Made by a program: the position numbers and the translations under genes. 64,000 nt of DNA from Epiperipatus broadwayi (lineage: Eukaryota; Onychophora; Udeonychophora; Euonychophora; Peripatidae): positions 4,711,576 through 4,775,575 of the forward strand of contig JAQFVV010000036.1 of assembly GCA_028023455.1 (NCBI GenBank). Direction: 5' to 3'. Each line of letters opens with the position of its first letter. Position 1 is the stretch's first letter. Below are positions 1 to 10,272 of the stretch, piece after piece. The notes below the pieces were generated by a model that saw only the letters and a program-made list of their open reading frames with translations, was not told where the DNA came from and searched no databases.

Positions 1-851
1 CTTCATAGTTTAAATTTAAGACAATTTAAGCGGAGTTTTATTATCATCAGGTCAATTTAAATTTCGCGCTCATTTATACGTGAATAAATATGTCTTTCTA
101 TTCACAATCCTAGATAAGCAATAAAAAGTTATCTTTTTCTGCCATTGTTAAGTAAATATATATTAATTAAAAGATGAAAATCAGATTAAGAGATGATAAA
201 TTAATAATGCAATTAAATCAAATTTTTCCTCTTTCAAATTATATTATATAATTGTTAAGTTCTACAAATAATGCGTCTGTAAATGACACAATTCAAGATT
301 GGAATTGCTGGGAAATTAATTAAAAAATATTTAAAATCTTAAATTTAATAAATTATTATTTGTAAGAAAGTTTATGATAATGGCATATCACTTGTTGCCT
401 TATTTTCATCAACTTGTTAAAATGATAATTGAATTTATAAAAAATCAAACTATATTATTCTAAATATATTACACACAGCAATAGCTTACAAATTAATATA
501 CTAAGTTGTGTATATTACAAACAGACGAATACATATAGAAAAGTATAAATATTTAAATTTTTATAAAAAAAAACATTTGTCCATAAAACTAGGCAATAAA
601 AATAAGGTATCATATTATGTTTAACAAAATTTAATATATAAATATTAAGCACCATGATCATAAAATAAATATCAGATTTCTTGTGAAAATAATTATTTTT
701 CATAAAAAAAATATGATTAGTACTTAAATAATTCATTACTATATTTGTATTTGTTTTTAATTCTGCTAAAATTCAAATAAACTTAATGTACCTTAAAACA
801 ATGTTGTTGTAGCTACACATTAAAAAATGTTACATTCAGTTAAAGTATTAG
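1..851. other. A/T-rich non-coding stretch
   Basis: No coding or RNA gene is recognisable. It consists of A/T-rich sequence with stops in every frame. Confidence 0.5.
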
Positions 852-1592
852 CCCTTTCAACGATTATTATTTAATTGGCCGAATGAGTTAAAAATCAAAA
901 CTTGTAATTGGCCAACTCACAACTTTAACAAAATCTATTGTTAAAATAGATCACTTTTAATAATATAAATACGTTAGTTTCGTTTGTAAAAAGTATATTA
1001 CTGAATTGTCAGATTATGAAACAAACGAAAGTCTTTTCAAAAATAAAATTTGATTTATAATTTAAAAAATATTCAATTGCGGTGAAATAAAAGTAACCGC
1101 TATTCAACCAACCAAAAAAGATTGCGTCAGCAATCTTTTTTTTTCCACTTTAACGTTACGATCAATATGTAGCAATAAATAAATAATTCTTGGTAATATC
1201 TTAACTATTTTTCTAAAATAATTTGATTTTTAGTATTATTTTATCAATAATAATTTGTAATTCAATTCAAATATTGTTTAAAATGTTGTAAACATTCGTT
1301 TATAATTTTCGTAATAAAAATCAAAACGAACGTAACTTTTTACTTTTTGGCAGCCATTTCCCTTTCTGACAGAAGTGGGACAGCCAATAAGATTCAAGAA
1401 AAGTTGGTGAGGAGGCGGTGCTTTGGTTTTGTTTGACATATATGGTCATTTTTATTGATTTTTTACTTGTAAAATAAATCTGAAGAGGGCACCATCTTAC
1501 AGAACTTTTGATTTTCTTTCGAATGACATATTATATGTATACGTGGGATAAAAAGTAGCCGATTTAGAGTGATGTCAAATCTTCTTGTTTTT
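852..1592 (-). mobile_element. piggyBac-like MITE relic (copy 1)
   Basis: This is a diverged reverse-orientation copy of the element at 39881-40652. Shared blocks include GAGGGCACCATCTTACAGAA near 1490 (reverse complement of the block near 40000) and the end CCCTTTCAACGATTATTATT near 852, which resembles the other copy's terminus. The base run before it is TTAG, which could be a mutated TTAA target. The other terminus, near 1592, is not clearly preserved and abuts the Penelope-like fragment. It has no coding capacity, so it would depend on an autonomous piggyBac transposase. A 12-bp hairpin with a T run at 1113-1144 lies inside it. Confidence 0.6.
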
Positions 1593-1599
1593 AGATGAG

Positions 1600-1900
1600 T
1601 CATGCATTCAAAGAATTAAAATCAAAACCATAATTACATGTTACATTATGATCAAAAAATACTGACGGTGATATGTCATCATTTCTAACATTCTCTTGTC
1701 TTAATTTTTGCACTATCTTATATAACAACAAATGCTCCTTTGATCTTTTCTCCAATGTACATTGAGATTCACCTATATATATATATATGCCTTTCCACAA
1801 ACACACAGCCATTTATATATTGCACAACTTTGATTTAAAATGCATCTATTTTTTAATTATTTATTAATCTATTTAAATTAGGAGTAGTATAAAATGTGAC
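1600..1900 (-). pseudogene. Penelope-like element, GIY-YIG-like endonuclease fragment
   Basis: On the minus strand the reading frame contains YIYIGESQCTLEKRSKEH, which fits the Penelope nuclease pattern (YIGET...LxxRxKEH), followed by NDDISPSVFFDHN, matching the usual SAVAxHxxxHxH position. Upstream, broken by one stop, comes a stretch like TTPNLNRLINN and ILNQSCAIYK, typical of the linker between RT and nuclease. The nuclease would nick target DNA for retrotransposition. The frame is interrupted and the copy is dead. It continues the RT-side fragments at 1901-2697 in the same orientation. Confidence 0.6.
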
Positions 1901-2302
1901 TCAACATATATTTTTATATATCTGTTTTATAAATTTTACTTGTTCATTACAAATAAATGGTATTGATATCCAAGTATATTTTATTTTATCAATATCTATA
2001 GCACTTAAAATATTACTAGTATTATTAAACTTAGTAACAATATTATAAATCAATTTATGATCATATCCAATATTTACTAAATCCATAGTAAATACATTTA
2101 TGTTACTTATTTTATCAGAACTATATTTACATAACTTATTATTCCTAAATAAAAATGATTTTAAACCGGATAATCTATGTACTATTGGCACATTTGAATA
2201 CCAAGGAATATATCCTCTTTTTTCAATATCTTTTATTACCATACAATAATCTAATTTATTTTTATTATGAGTAGCTTTAATATCTAAATATTTAATTGAC
2301 AT
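1901..2302 (-). pseudogene. Penelope-like element, RT thumb/linker region
   Basis: A 133-residue open stretch on the minus strand. Its core (IEKRGYIPWYSNVPIVHRL ... LCKYSSDKI) aligns by eye with the second PLE copy at 48740-48991 (LQKGGYISCKSKVPIMHKM ... LCCYQCDKL). This places it between the RT palm and the nuclease. Catalytic residues are not expected here. The frame breaks between it and the upstream palm segment, so the copy is a relic. Confidence 0.5.
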
Positions 2303-2697
2303 TTTTTCTTCAAAAGATTTACTCCATTTAAAACCTTCTAAACTATTTAATTCATTAACTAAAAAATTTATGATATCTACACTTCCACAAACAAAAACAT
2401 CATCAACATACCTGTAATAAATCTTAATACCTTGGTAATATATGTATTATTATTAAGAATTATATCTTCATATATTGATACTACAAAACTACATATTTGT
2501 GAAACTACAGGAAGACCCATAGGCCAACCATGATCCATTTTATAATAATTTTCATTAAACATAGCATATATATTTTTATCAATAAAATATAATACATCAT
2601 TTACAAATTTTACTTTCTTAACATCAACTTTTTTTAACATCAAAGCATCTAATATAATTTTTATAGATTTTAATCTATCTATTGAACTGGATATCTC
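2303..2697 (-). pseudogene. Penelope-like reverse transcriptase palm, 5'-truncated
   Basis: The minus-strand translation contains SIDRLKSIKIILDAL (after RT motif A), MDHGWPMGLPVVSQICSFVV (equivalent of the PLE PMGSPLSP motif B), and then KVLRFITGMLMMFLFV, which corresponds to the RYVDDxF catalytic motif after frame damage. The 5' end is cut inside motif A at about 2697, where sequence switches directly into the hammerhead-bearing repeat. RT copies the element RNA at the target. Copy 2 at 48.1 kb retains slightly more of motif A (DVTEMYDSID). Confidence 0.7.
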
Positions 2698-3092
2698 ATA
2701 TATACTATAAGTGCTCAGATATATATTAAGATAGACAATCTTCCTACTTATGGACAGGCTCCAATCTACTACACCCTCCAACTCTTCAACCATCCATCCA
2801 ATTGAAAATCTGATGATGGAATGCTCAAAGGCCACCCTGAGGCCGAGATTCTTGTCACACCCATGTTGACCTAAAGTCAATCTGAACCCCACATGTACAG
2901 GACATAATCCATTTAATACATGTGCAAGGATAGGCAGACATCTCTATAATGTAATAACTGAAAACAGGCTTATTATATACCTGTGTGTCTATATATGTAA
3001 TATAGGGTATATGAACACAGACTTTCAGATGACCCATCACTCTCCACTCTATCTAATATCACTGATACACTCAAGCACATATATGCTGAAAA

Positions 3093-3157
3093 GATAAATA
3101 ATCACCAATATACGTATTTCATGCTAAAACAGCAATCATCAGTTGGTCCAGATTATC
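3093..3157 (-). ncRNA. Hammerhead ribozyme motif (array unit 1)
   Basis: Reading the minus strand: stem I 5' strand GATAA...ACCAA, core CTGATGA, stem II TGCT-loop-AGCA, core GAA, stem III ATAC/GTAT, cleavage triplet ATA, stem I 3' strand TTGGT...TTATC. This copy has one base change, in the stem II loop (GTTTT instead of GGTTT). The U-U at the first stem II position is non-standard. Cleavage is inferred, not shown. Confidence 0.75.
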
Positions 3158-3483
3158 ATCTCCCACACATATATATACTATAAGTGCTCAGATATATATT
3201 AAGATAGACAATCTTCCTACTTATGGACAGGCTCCAATCTACTACACCCTCCAACTCTTCAACCATCCATCCAATTGAAAATCTGATGATGGAATGCTCA
3301 AAGGCCACCCTGAGGCCGAGATTCTTGTCACACCCACGTTGACCTAAAGTCAATCTGAACCCCACATGTACAGGACATAATCCATTTAATACATGTGTAA
3401 GGATAGGCAGACATCTCTATAATGTAATAACTGAAAACAGTCTTATTATATACCTGTGTGTCTATATATGTAATATAGGGTAT

Positions 3484-3541
3484 AATCACCCATATACGTA
3501 TTTCATGCTAAACCAGCAATCATCAGTTGGTCCAGATTATC
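3484..3541 (-). ncRNA. Hammerhead motif in shortened unit (array unit 2)
   Basis: Core CTGATGA, stem II and GAAA are intact, but the unit lacks about 91 bp next to the motif, so the distal part of stem I is lost, and the proximal strand reads TGGGT instead of TTGGT. It is probably weakened. Confidence 0.55.
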
Positions 3542-3951
3542 ATCTCCCACATATATATATATACTATAAGTGCTCAGATATATATTAAGATAGACAATCT
3601 TCCTACTTATGGACAGGCTCCAATCTACTACACCCTCCAACTCTTCAACCATCCATCCAATTGAAAATCTGATGATGGAATGCTCAAAGGCCACCCTGAG
3701 GCCGAGATTCTTGTCACACCCATGTTGACCTAAAGTCAATCTGAACCCCACATGTACAGGACATAATCCATTTAATACATGTGAAAGGATAGGCAGACAT
3801 CTCTATAATGTAATAACTGAAAACAGGCTTATTATATACCTGTGTGCCTATATATGTAATATAGGGTATATGAACACAGACTTTCAGATGACCCATCACT
3901 CTCCACTCTATCTAATATCACTGATACACTCAAGCACATATATGCTGAAAA

Positions 3952-4016
3952 GATAAATAATCACCAATATACGTATTTCATGCTAAACCAGCAATCATCA
4001 GTTGGTCCAGATTATC
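3952..4016 (-). ncRNA. Hammerhead ribozyme motif (array unit 3)
   Basis: All core elements are present as in the plus-strand copy at 5296-5360: CTGATGA, stem II with GGTTT loop, GAA, ATAC/GTAT stem III, ATA cleavage triplet and split stem I with an internal loop. Confidence 0.8.
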
Positions 4017-4426
4017 ATCTCCCACACATATATATACTATAAGTGCTCAGATATATATTAAGATAGACAATCTTCCTACTTTAATGGACAGGCTCCAATC
4101 TACTACACCCTCCAACTCTTCAACCATCCATCCAATTGAAAATCTGATGATGGAATGCTCAAAGGCCACCCTGAGGCCGAGATTCTTGTCACACCCACGT
4201 TGACCTAAAGTCAATCTGAACCCCACATGTACAGAACATAATCCATTTAATACATGTGTAAGGATAGGCAGACATCTCTATAATGTAATAACTGAAAACA
4301 GGCTTATTATATACCTGTGTGTCTATATATGTAATATAGGGTATATGAACACAGACTTTCAGATGACCCATCACTCTCCACTCTATCTAATATCACTGAT
4401 ACACTCAAGCACATATATGCTGAAAA

Positions 4427-4491
4427 GATAAATAATCACCAATATACGTATTTCATGCTAAACCAGCAATCATCAGTTGGTCCAGATTATC
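4427..4491 (-). ncRNA. Hammerhead ribozyme motif (array unit 4)
   Basis: Intact copy, 475 bp from the previous one and identical to it across the motif. Repeated motifs in one transcript would allow release of unit-length RNA and also dimeric folding, which the 8-nt palindromic stem III favours. Confidence 0.8.
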
Positions 4492-4848
4492 ATCTCCCAC
4501 ACATATATATACTATAAGTGCTCAGATATATATTAAGATAGACAATCTTCCTACTTTAATGGACAGGCTCCAATCTACTACACCCTCCAACTCTTCAACC
4601 ATCCATCCAATTGAAAATCTGATGATGGAATGCTCAAAGGCCACCCTGAGGCCGAGATTCTTGTCACACCCATGTTGACCTAAAGTCAATATGAACCCCA
4701 CATGTACAGGACATAATCCATTTAATACATGTGCAAGGATAGGCAGACATCTCTATAATGTAATAACTGAAAACAGGCTTATTATATACCTGTGTGTCTA
4801 TATATGTTATATAGGGTATATGAACACAGACTTTCAGATGACCCATCA

Positions 4849-4939
4849 CTCTACACTCTATCTAATATCACTGATACACTCAAGCACATATTGGTGATTA
4901 TGTGCTTGAGTGTATCAGTGATATTAGATAGAGTGGAGA
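4849..4939. repeat. Inversion centre of hammerhead-repeat array
   Basis: The left arm ends ...CACTCAAGCACAT at 4889 and the right arm begins ATGTGCTTGAGTG at 4900, with only the 10-nt spacer ATTGGTGATT between. From here the repeat runs in the opposite orientation, so the transcript could form a hairpin of some 600 bp per arm. The spacer matches the stretch just downstream of the ribozyme cleavage point. Confidence 0.85.
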
Positions 4940-5497
4940 GTGATGGGTCATCTGAAAGTCTGTGTTCATATACCCTATATTACATATATAGACACACAAG
5001 TATATAATAAGCCTGTTTTCAGTTATTACATTATAGAGATGTCTGCCTATCCTTGCACATGTATTAAATGGATTATGTCCTGTGCATGTGGGGTTCAGAT
5101 TGACTTTAGGTTAACATGGGTGTGACAAGAATCTCGGCCTCAGGGTGGCCTTTGACCATTCCATCATCAGATTTTCAATTGGATTGATGGTTGAAGAGTT
5201 GGAGGGTGTAGTAGATTGGAGCCTGTCCATAAGTAGGAAGATTGTCTATCTTAATATATATCTGAGCACTTATAGTATATATATGTGTGGGAGATGATAA
5301 TCTGGACCAACTGATGATTGCTGGTTTAGCATGAAATACGTATATTGGTGATTATTTATCTTTTCAGCATATATGTGCTTGAGTGTATCAGTGATATTAG
5401 ATAGAGTGGAGAGTGATGGGTCATCTGAAAGTCTGTGTTCATATACCCTATATTACATATATAGACACACAGGTATATAATAAGCCTGTTTTCAGTT

Positions 5498-5499
<2 letters not shown>
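4900..5499 (+). repeat. Inverted arm of hammerhead repeat (about 1.25 units)
   Basis: Reverse complement of the array to its left, including all landmarks. It stops at TTTTCAGTTATT and passes directly into (AAT)n. The separate copy at 13495-14055 stops at the corresponding place (TTTCAGCTATTACA), suggesting that this is a natural element end. Confidence 0.9.
5296..5360 (+). ncRNA. Hammerhead ribozyme motif (inverted arm)
   Basis: Stem I 5' strand GATAA (5296-5300) and ACCAA (5306-5310); CTGATGA 5311-5317; stem II TGCT 5319-5322 with AGCA 5328-5331; GAA 5333-5335; stem III ATAC 5336-5339 with GTAT 5340-5343; A17 at 5344, predicted cleavage between 5344 and 5345; stem I 3' strand TTGGT 5345-5349 and TTATC 5356-5360. 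Internal loops separate the two parts of stem I, as needed for loop-loop contacts in natural type I ribozymes. Caveat: the first stem II pair is U-U rather than G-C. Confidence 0.8.
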
Positions 5500-5544
<45 letters not shown>

Positions 5545-5557
5545 CAACAACAACAAC
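5500..5557. repeat. (AAT)n(AAC)n microsatellite
   Basis: Perfect AAT repeats followed by AAC repeats, lying exactly between the end of the hammerhead-repeat arm and the start of a LINE fragment. Confidence 0.95.
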
Positions 5558-5966
5558 AGTGCTTGAACAATTCTCAAAACAATACGGATTGAGAATAAAC
5601 CTAGAAAAGACTGCAGCCTGGATGCTACTCACTGGAAGGCCATGTGGGCCAATGTATCAAGCAAAACCTACTCCATTCCTAGGCTTTCCTTTTTTTCTAG
5701 GAGTCACTGGAATGAGATGTCAGATCCAAGCCAAGCTCAAAGAAGAAGTCAAAAGCATAGCTGAATCACACCCAAAGGCATATTTGTCCATATATGGAAA
5801 GGTGCAACTGATTAACAAGCCTATAATAACCAAGATAACCTATTACATGCCTGTAGTTGAATTAAAAAAAAAATTATGAAGCTCATCTGGGGAAAAAAGA
5901 CAGTGGCAATTTCAATGGCAAAACTCAACCGTCCTCTTATAGCAAATGGACTGGGGTTGCATAGCT
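5558..5966 (+). pseudogene. Tx1/L1-like LINE ORF2 fragment (RT thumb side), upstream half
   Basis: An open frame at 5559-5879, extended after a frameshift at the A run near 5870 to the words KLIWGKKTVAIS and NGLGLHS. It contains LEQFSKQYGLRINLEKTAAW (RT motif region after the catalytic loop), FLGFPFFLG (LINE post-YADD motif) and KAYLSIYGKVQLINKPIITK. It aligns without gaps with the LINE at 62.2-63.7 kb. It is 5'-truncated at the microsatellite. The reading continues after a 3.07-kb insertion at 9033. Confidence 0.75.
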
Positions 5967-7882
5967 GAAGCAGTAAATCTTAGCTTAAGATTGTGCTTCA
6001 TATTTCCCATCCCGCTCCTTTTTGTTGTATATATATTTCATGTATATATTTGAGATACGCACCTAAATTATAAAATTTAATGTTTCAATAACATGTTTTA
6101 AAATTATTATTAATTATTTTTATTAATTATTAGTTTTTTTTTTATAAAAGTATTATAGATGGGCTCAAATATATACATAGGAGCAAAACTTACTAACAAA
6201 ATATTGATGTTTTTAAATATTTATTATATGTCATTTTTAGCTTTTTCTTTTAAATTGCTTGTTTTTCTATTAAACTATATATTTTTTTATAAAATCCAAT
6301 ATGGAAGATGTGACTGTTGTAATTTCCAAAAATAATTAAAGGGAGGTATTTTTTAATTAAAGTTTTACTTAAAATAAATGGGATTAAGTAGATTAAAGAT
6401 TTACTTGAGTTAAAAACATGTTGTCAAATCTATTTCTAATCTGGAAATAGATTTGAATTTATTTTTGGACGTTATCTTACAATTGCATCTTCGAAAACAA
6501 CTGATAAAAGAAAAAGTATAAAATGACTGGATTTTGAATCAGAAGAGAGATTAGTTACTACTGAAAGAAGATTAGCTACGCTAGTGTAAATGATTGTTAA
6601 TATCGCGGTAAAACTAAAAATGATGTAGCAGTAAATCAACCCTCTTGCTGACCCTGGTGGGTCATTCTTCCCGCTAATGTACCATCTAACTACTGCCCTG
6701 AAAGAAAGTAAAGATCCGATGGAGAACTTTTAAAAATGCTAATAGAGAAGCTTGCTGCCACAGAAAAACTTGCAATATTTTAAATTGAATTCTTCAAACT
6801 GCAAGGTAAATTATTTCAAACCGCCACCATTGAAACTAAATCTAGCTTGCCTAATTAATCTCGAATTCTACTATCAAGTTTTCTCATGTATTCTTTAAAT
6901 TTGCCCCTTTTTTTTGTTTTAAATATATATGTAAATTGCTTTTCAATAATTTCTATAAATTTAATCTTTCTCTCATATGCTTTAGCTTTCTTAACTTTGG
7001 GTGCGGTCATTTATTTATAGTTATTTATTACTAAATTTTATATGTGTTTTTATTATTGATATGCCAATCTAAAACAATCTGACGAATTGAATTTTCTAAA
7101 AATCCTTTCTTCTTTTAAGTAAACTTTCATGAATCAAGTTTATTAACGTCCCCTTACAATATAACGTATTGTTAATTAATATACTCGCCAGATTGTTTTT
7201 CGAGCCAACATTCTATTTATGTTTTAATATAATTTATATATAGATATATTTGTTTAACTCTGGATTTTCTACCGGTGTAAATCCAAAGTTAAAGCTAATT
7301 AACGCTTTGAAATCTTATAAAATACTATTTATTTAATTCTAAAGAAAGGTGGCTTAATTGTTTTATATATATATAACTGCTAATCTTACTTCATTTTTCA
7401 TACTCTTAAAATTTCAAATCTTGTATTTAAATATTTCAGTTATTGTAAAATCAACGAAGATGGGATTGTTTTATTTTAAACAGTAGAAAAGGGATGGGGG
7501 TAAATCTTATTGTTTCTTTTACTAAATCAAATCTTAACGTATATTATATTAATCTGAAATCTAAATCTTAATGTTTCTTTTTCTATATAAAATCTTCAAG
7601 TATATTTTAGTAAATGAAATCTGAATATTCTCTCTCTATATATATTATAATTGCATTGCGTATTTGAAGTATTCAAATAAGGGTCATTTATTTTGAAGCT
7701 GTAAAATTTATTCAATGTTTTTTAGTAACATTCCTTCATTATTGCGTTTCTGTCATCTAGCCTCTCTTCGTGTTTTATATATGTATGTGTGTGCTTCTTA
7801 ATCTGGGGGTTACGACAACTTCGAACTCATAGATTTCTTCTCAAGTCTTGTCCTGAGGATAGTTGAAGCTACCCAGGACCAT

Positions 7883-8015
7883 TTATTTCGTATAAAATGT
7901 CTCTGGCGGTGATCCCGTAAGATTGGCACACGCTATGCATATTCACTTCGTATATAAAAAGGCCTCCGGCTGTGATCCCCTAAGTTTGGCACATGCTATG
8001 CCCATCCACTTCGTT
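7883..8015. repeat. Two-copy ~60-bp tandem repeat
   Basis: Words such as TTCGTATA, GTGATCCC and TTGGCACA(C/T)GCTATGC recur with a spacing of about 60 bp. No function is evident. Confidence 0.6.
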
Positions 8016-8874
8016 TTCATCCAGAAGCATAACTTTTCCTTTTCCTCTTAGTTATTTTTAGGCTATTATGTCAGCACCGCAAACTTTTTTGTATTATTAT
8101 TATCATCTCTTTTGCTTCATGACCCTGTTTTAATGCTCTAATATTAAAATTAGCTTTGTTTAAAATATATATATAAATGCTACTTCTATTTTATTAATTA
8201 AGTTTATTTCAATCATATACAATCTCACCGTCGTAATTTATATATTTATATCTAAGAGTATCTATATGCCTTGAGGAAAATAAAGCGTTCGTCTTACTAG
8301 TGTTAAAATATTTTGTCATCTAATCAAATGTCATTTTCAAGTATGTTTTTCAAATATAATCAAACGTTTTCAAATGTATTTATATGTATAGTGAATCTCA
8401 GAACGCTCCTAGTAATATATATATATTAATCACCACGTTTCTGAACCGTCAATCAAAGCGTTAATGGCAGTATTATCATAATTCTTCTAATATTCCATTG
8501 GCATTTTAATATTGGACCCACCAAAGATGTGTGCTTATTTGTAATATATTATTTAGCTAATAAAGAGCATATGAGAAATAATAGCGTGAATGACACTATA
8601 TAATTATCAACCGCTTGCTCATTCACGCACATACTAATATAATTTATTTATAAATGTATAATAATTTGTTAGATGGATAAATGTATAATAACTTGTCAGT
8701 ATATTAAAATATATTTTATTGTTTAATTTATCTGAGTTGTTCGAATTCCTTCTTTTCTCCTCTTCCAAAAGTAAAGCCTGCTTATATGTATTTTAATATA
8801 GTCATAGTTAAGAGATGTCTCATTGTCTTCTCCGCTCTCCTAGTCGGGGGGATTTAAATTAATTCTCATGTGCC

Positions 8875-9010
8875 ATCACTATTATGTGATTCATTAGGTG
8901 TTTGATCTGGGGCTTAGAGAGTGGGTTCGAATTCAGGCTGGTTCCTGACCTAAATCTTGGGCTTGACTGGGTTTGAAGTACATTTTGTGAGTTCCAGCTC
9001 ATGTTAGATG
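8875..9010 (+). mobile_element. SINE-like dispersed repeat with box B-like motif (copy 1)
   Basis: GGGTTCGAATTCAGG resembles an RNA polymerase III box B. The neighbouring text GTTTGATCTGGGGCTTAGAG...GGTTCGAATTCAG recurs, diverged, on the minus strand at 17590-17760 (TTTGATCTGAGCTCGTGAG...GGTTTGAATTCAG). No clear box A or poly(A) was seen. Confidence 0.4.
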
Positions 9011-9032
9011 GATAAAAATATTTTGACCGGTA

Positions 9033-9796
9033 CATAGCTTACAAACATTTCAAACATTCAAAACAAGGAATGCTATAATTGCTACACTCACTCAATTTCC
9101 TAAATTAAGACACTTAGAGCAGATAACACCTACATATAGGCCTCCTCCAAAAGATTGTTTTTGGCAGTCACCATCTACCAATGCAGGAGAGAAAGAACAA
9201 TCCTGGATCAATTTGAGCAAAAGCATAAATATTGGAAAATATACAAGTTTATACATCAAAATATTTACAATGAGGAGATCCCATCAATACTAAAAATAGG
9301 AAACAATTATCTGATCAAGCAATACAAAAGATGGCAACTAGAACCTAAGTTCCTAGATTTTATAATCAAAATGAATTTGAATGTTTTACCTACTAAATAT
9401 TTTTTACATAACAGAAGAATGTACAGGTCAGTTGATCCATTCTGTGGCCTTTGCCATACGGCTGAGGAGACTTTACAGCACATAATTTTCAACTGCAAGG
9501 CTATGGAGCAAACTATATGCATTCTGCAGGGGGAATATAGAAAACAAAACACTACAATGATGCAAATTATGTCAACTTACAAAGGTAGGTCTGTACCAGC
9601 CATAAGGGCCTTAACATTTGTCTTATATGCACTTTGGTGCACTAGGTGTGCTTTCTTATTGGGTAATAACCCCAGAAGGCATCCAGCCACATTTGAGAAT
9701 AAGTTGATTAAAATTCACGTTAGAGACAAGCAGATCACCAGCCCAGATATTTATGCAGCTACTTGGTCCCTGCTCAGACAAACAGCAAAGCTATAA
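9033..9796 (+). pseudogene. Tx1/L1-like LINE ORF2 C-terminus with zf-RVT motif
   Basis: Continues the LINE from 5966 (IIATLTQFPKLRHLEQITPT ...), then a 213-residue open frame from 9155. It includes a zinc-binding C-x2-C-x7-H-x4-C motif (CGLCHTAEETLQHIIFNC) as in the C-terminal zf-RVT domain of LINEs, and ends with PDIYAATWSLLRQTAKL. The copy at 63176-63680 shows the same order (CPLCHRTEETQEHLFYLC ... WCTRC). The last part is intact to the stop at 9796. Confidence 0.75.
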
Positions 9797-10237
9797 AGAA
9801 CGAAGTTGCTGGTTTATGAATAAACTGTAAGTTTTTAATGATCCCAAATATGATCATGGGACTTTGGGTTTGAAGAACAAACTAGAATAATATTAAGGCT
9901 GTGAGATAAAGAAATTCATATAATTGTCTTCCATGATATACCACGAGATTTGAAATCAAAAACAATGATGAAATTAGATCTCCTATTTCCTAAGAATTAA
10001 ATAAAGTATGGTCCAGATTATGCTCCTATTGGACAATAATGTGCTTAATTGACATTTCTAAAGTGGATAAAATCTTGTGCAAATTGCCTATATAGATATG
10101 TACTTTTAACAATGAATATTGTAGCACTCGAAATTGAACTGACAATAATAGGATTAAACATGTATCTTGCTACAATTAAGTGGCATTGTAATAATATGTA
10201 ACTAAAAGGATTAATAAAGTTTATTATTGTTGAAACT

Positions 10238-10264
<27 letters not shown>
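9797..10264 (+). repeat. LINE 3' UTR and (AAT)n tail
   Basis: Non-coding sequence following the ORF2 stop and ending in about eight AAT repeats (10241-10264) and an A run. A short-repeat tail instead of poly(A) is consistent with this LINE group's 3' end. Confidence 0.6.

Positions 10265-10272
<8 letters not shown>

Larger units (their letters stand above)
2697..4889 (-). repeat. Tandem array of ~475-bp hammerhead-ribozyme repeat units
   Basis: About 4.6 head-to-tail units. The spacing of equivalent blocks is 475 bp (3952 to 4427); the second unit is shorter by about 91 bp. Each unit carries the same landmarks: GTGCTCAGATATATATTAAG, CAATTGAAAATCTGATGATG and a hammerhead core on the minus strand. 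Units are nearly identical, suggesting recent amplification or rolling-circle origin. The short frames inside (61-82 codons) are repeat artefacts. The array lies upstream of a PLE RT in the same orientation, as expected for PLE pseudo-LTRs or retrozymes. It ends at a sharp inversion point. Confidence 0.9.
5967..9032. mobile_element. 3.07-kb insertion splitting the LINE, 7-bp target duplication
   Basis: CATAGCT occurs at 5960-5966 and again at 9033-9039, and the LINE protein reads through without gap when the interval is removed (NGLGLHS joined to LQTFQTFKTRN, compared with NGLELHSIYIFHLQKATN in the related copy). The insert has no evident terminal inverted repeats and no long frame. It includes a two-copy ~60-bp tandem repeat (7883-8015) and a SINE-like segment at its right end (8875-9010). 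Its class is unknown. Confidence 0.65.

Noticed and set aside
1113-1144. Hairpin followed by T run resembling a bacterial terminator
   Set aside because: It lies in an animal MITE relic, and no gene ends there; the inverted repeat is part of the element.
2697-4889. CRISPR-like or satellite-only interpretation of the tandem array
   Set aside because: Units are ~475 bp without unique spacers, carry ribozyme cores and adjoin PLE RT, which explains them better.
2377-5125. Repeated 61-82 codon frames in the hammerhead array
   Set aside because: They follow repeat copy number, are not conserved in the diverged copy at 13.5 kb, and overlap ribozyme sequence.
5960-9039. Helitron identity for the 3.07-kb insert
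   Set aside because: It has a 7-bp target duplication and lacks a TC start, CTRR end and A/T insertion site.
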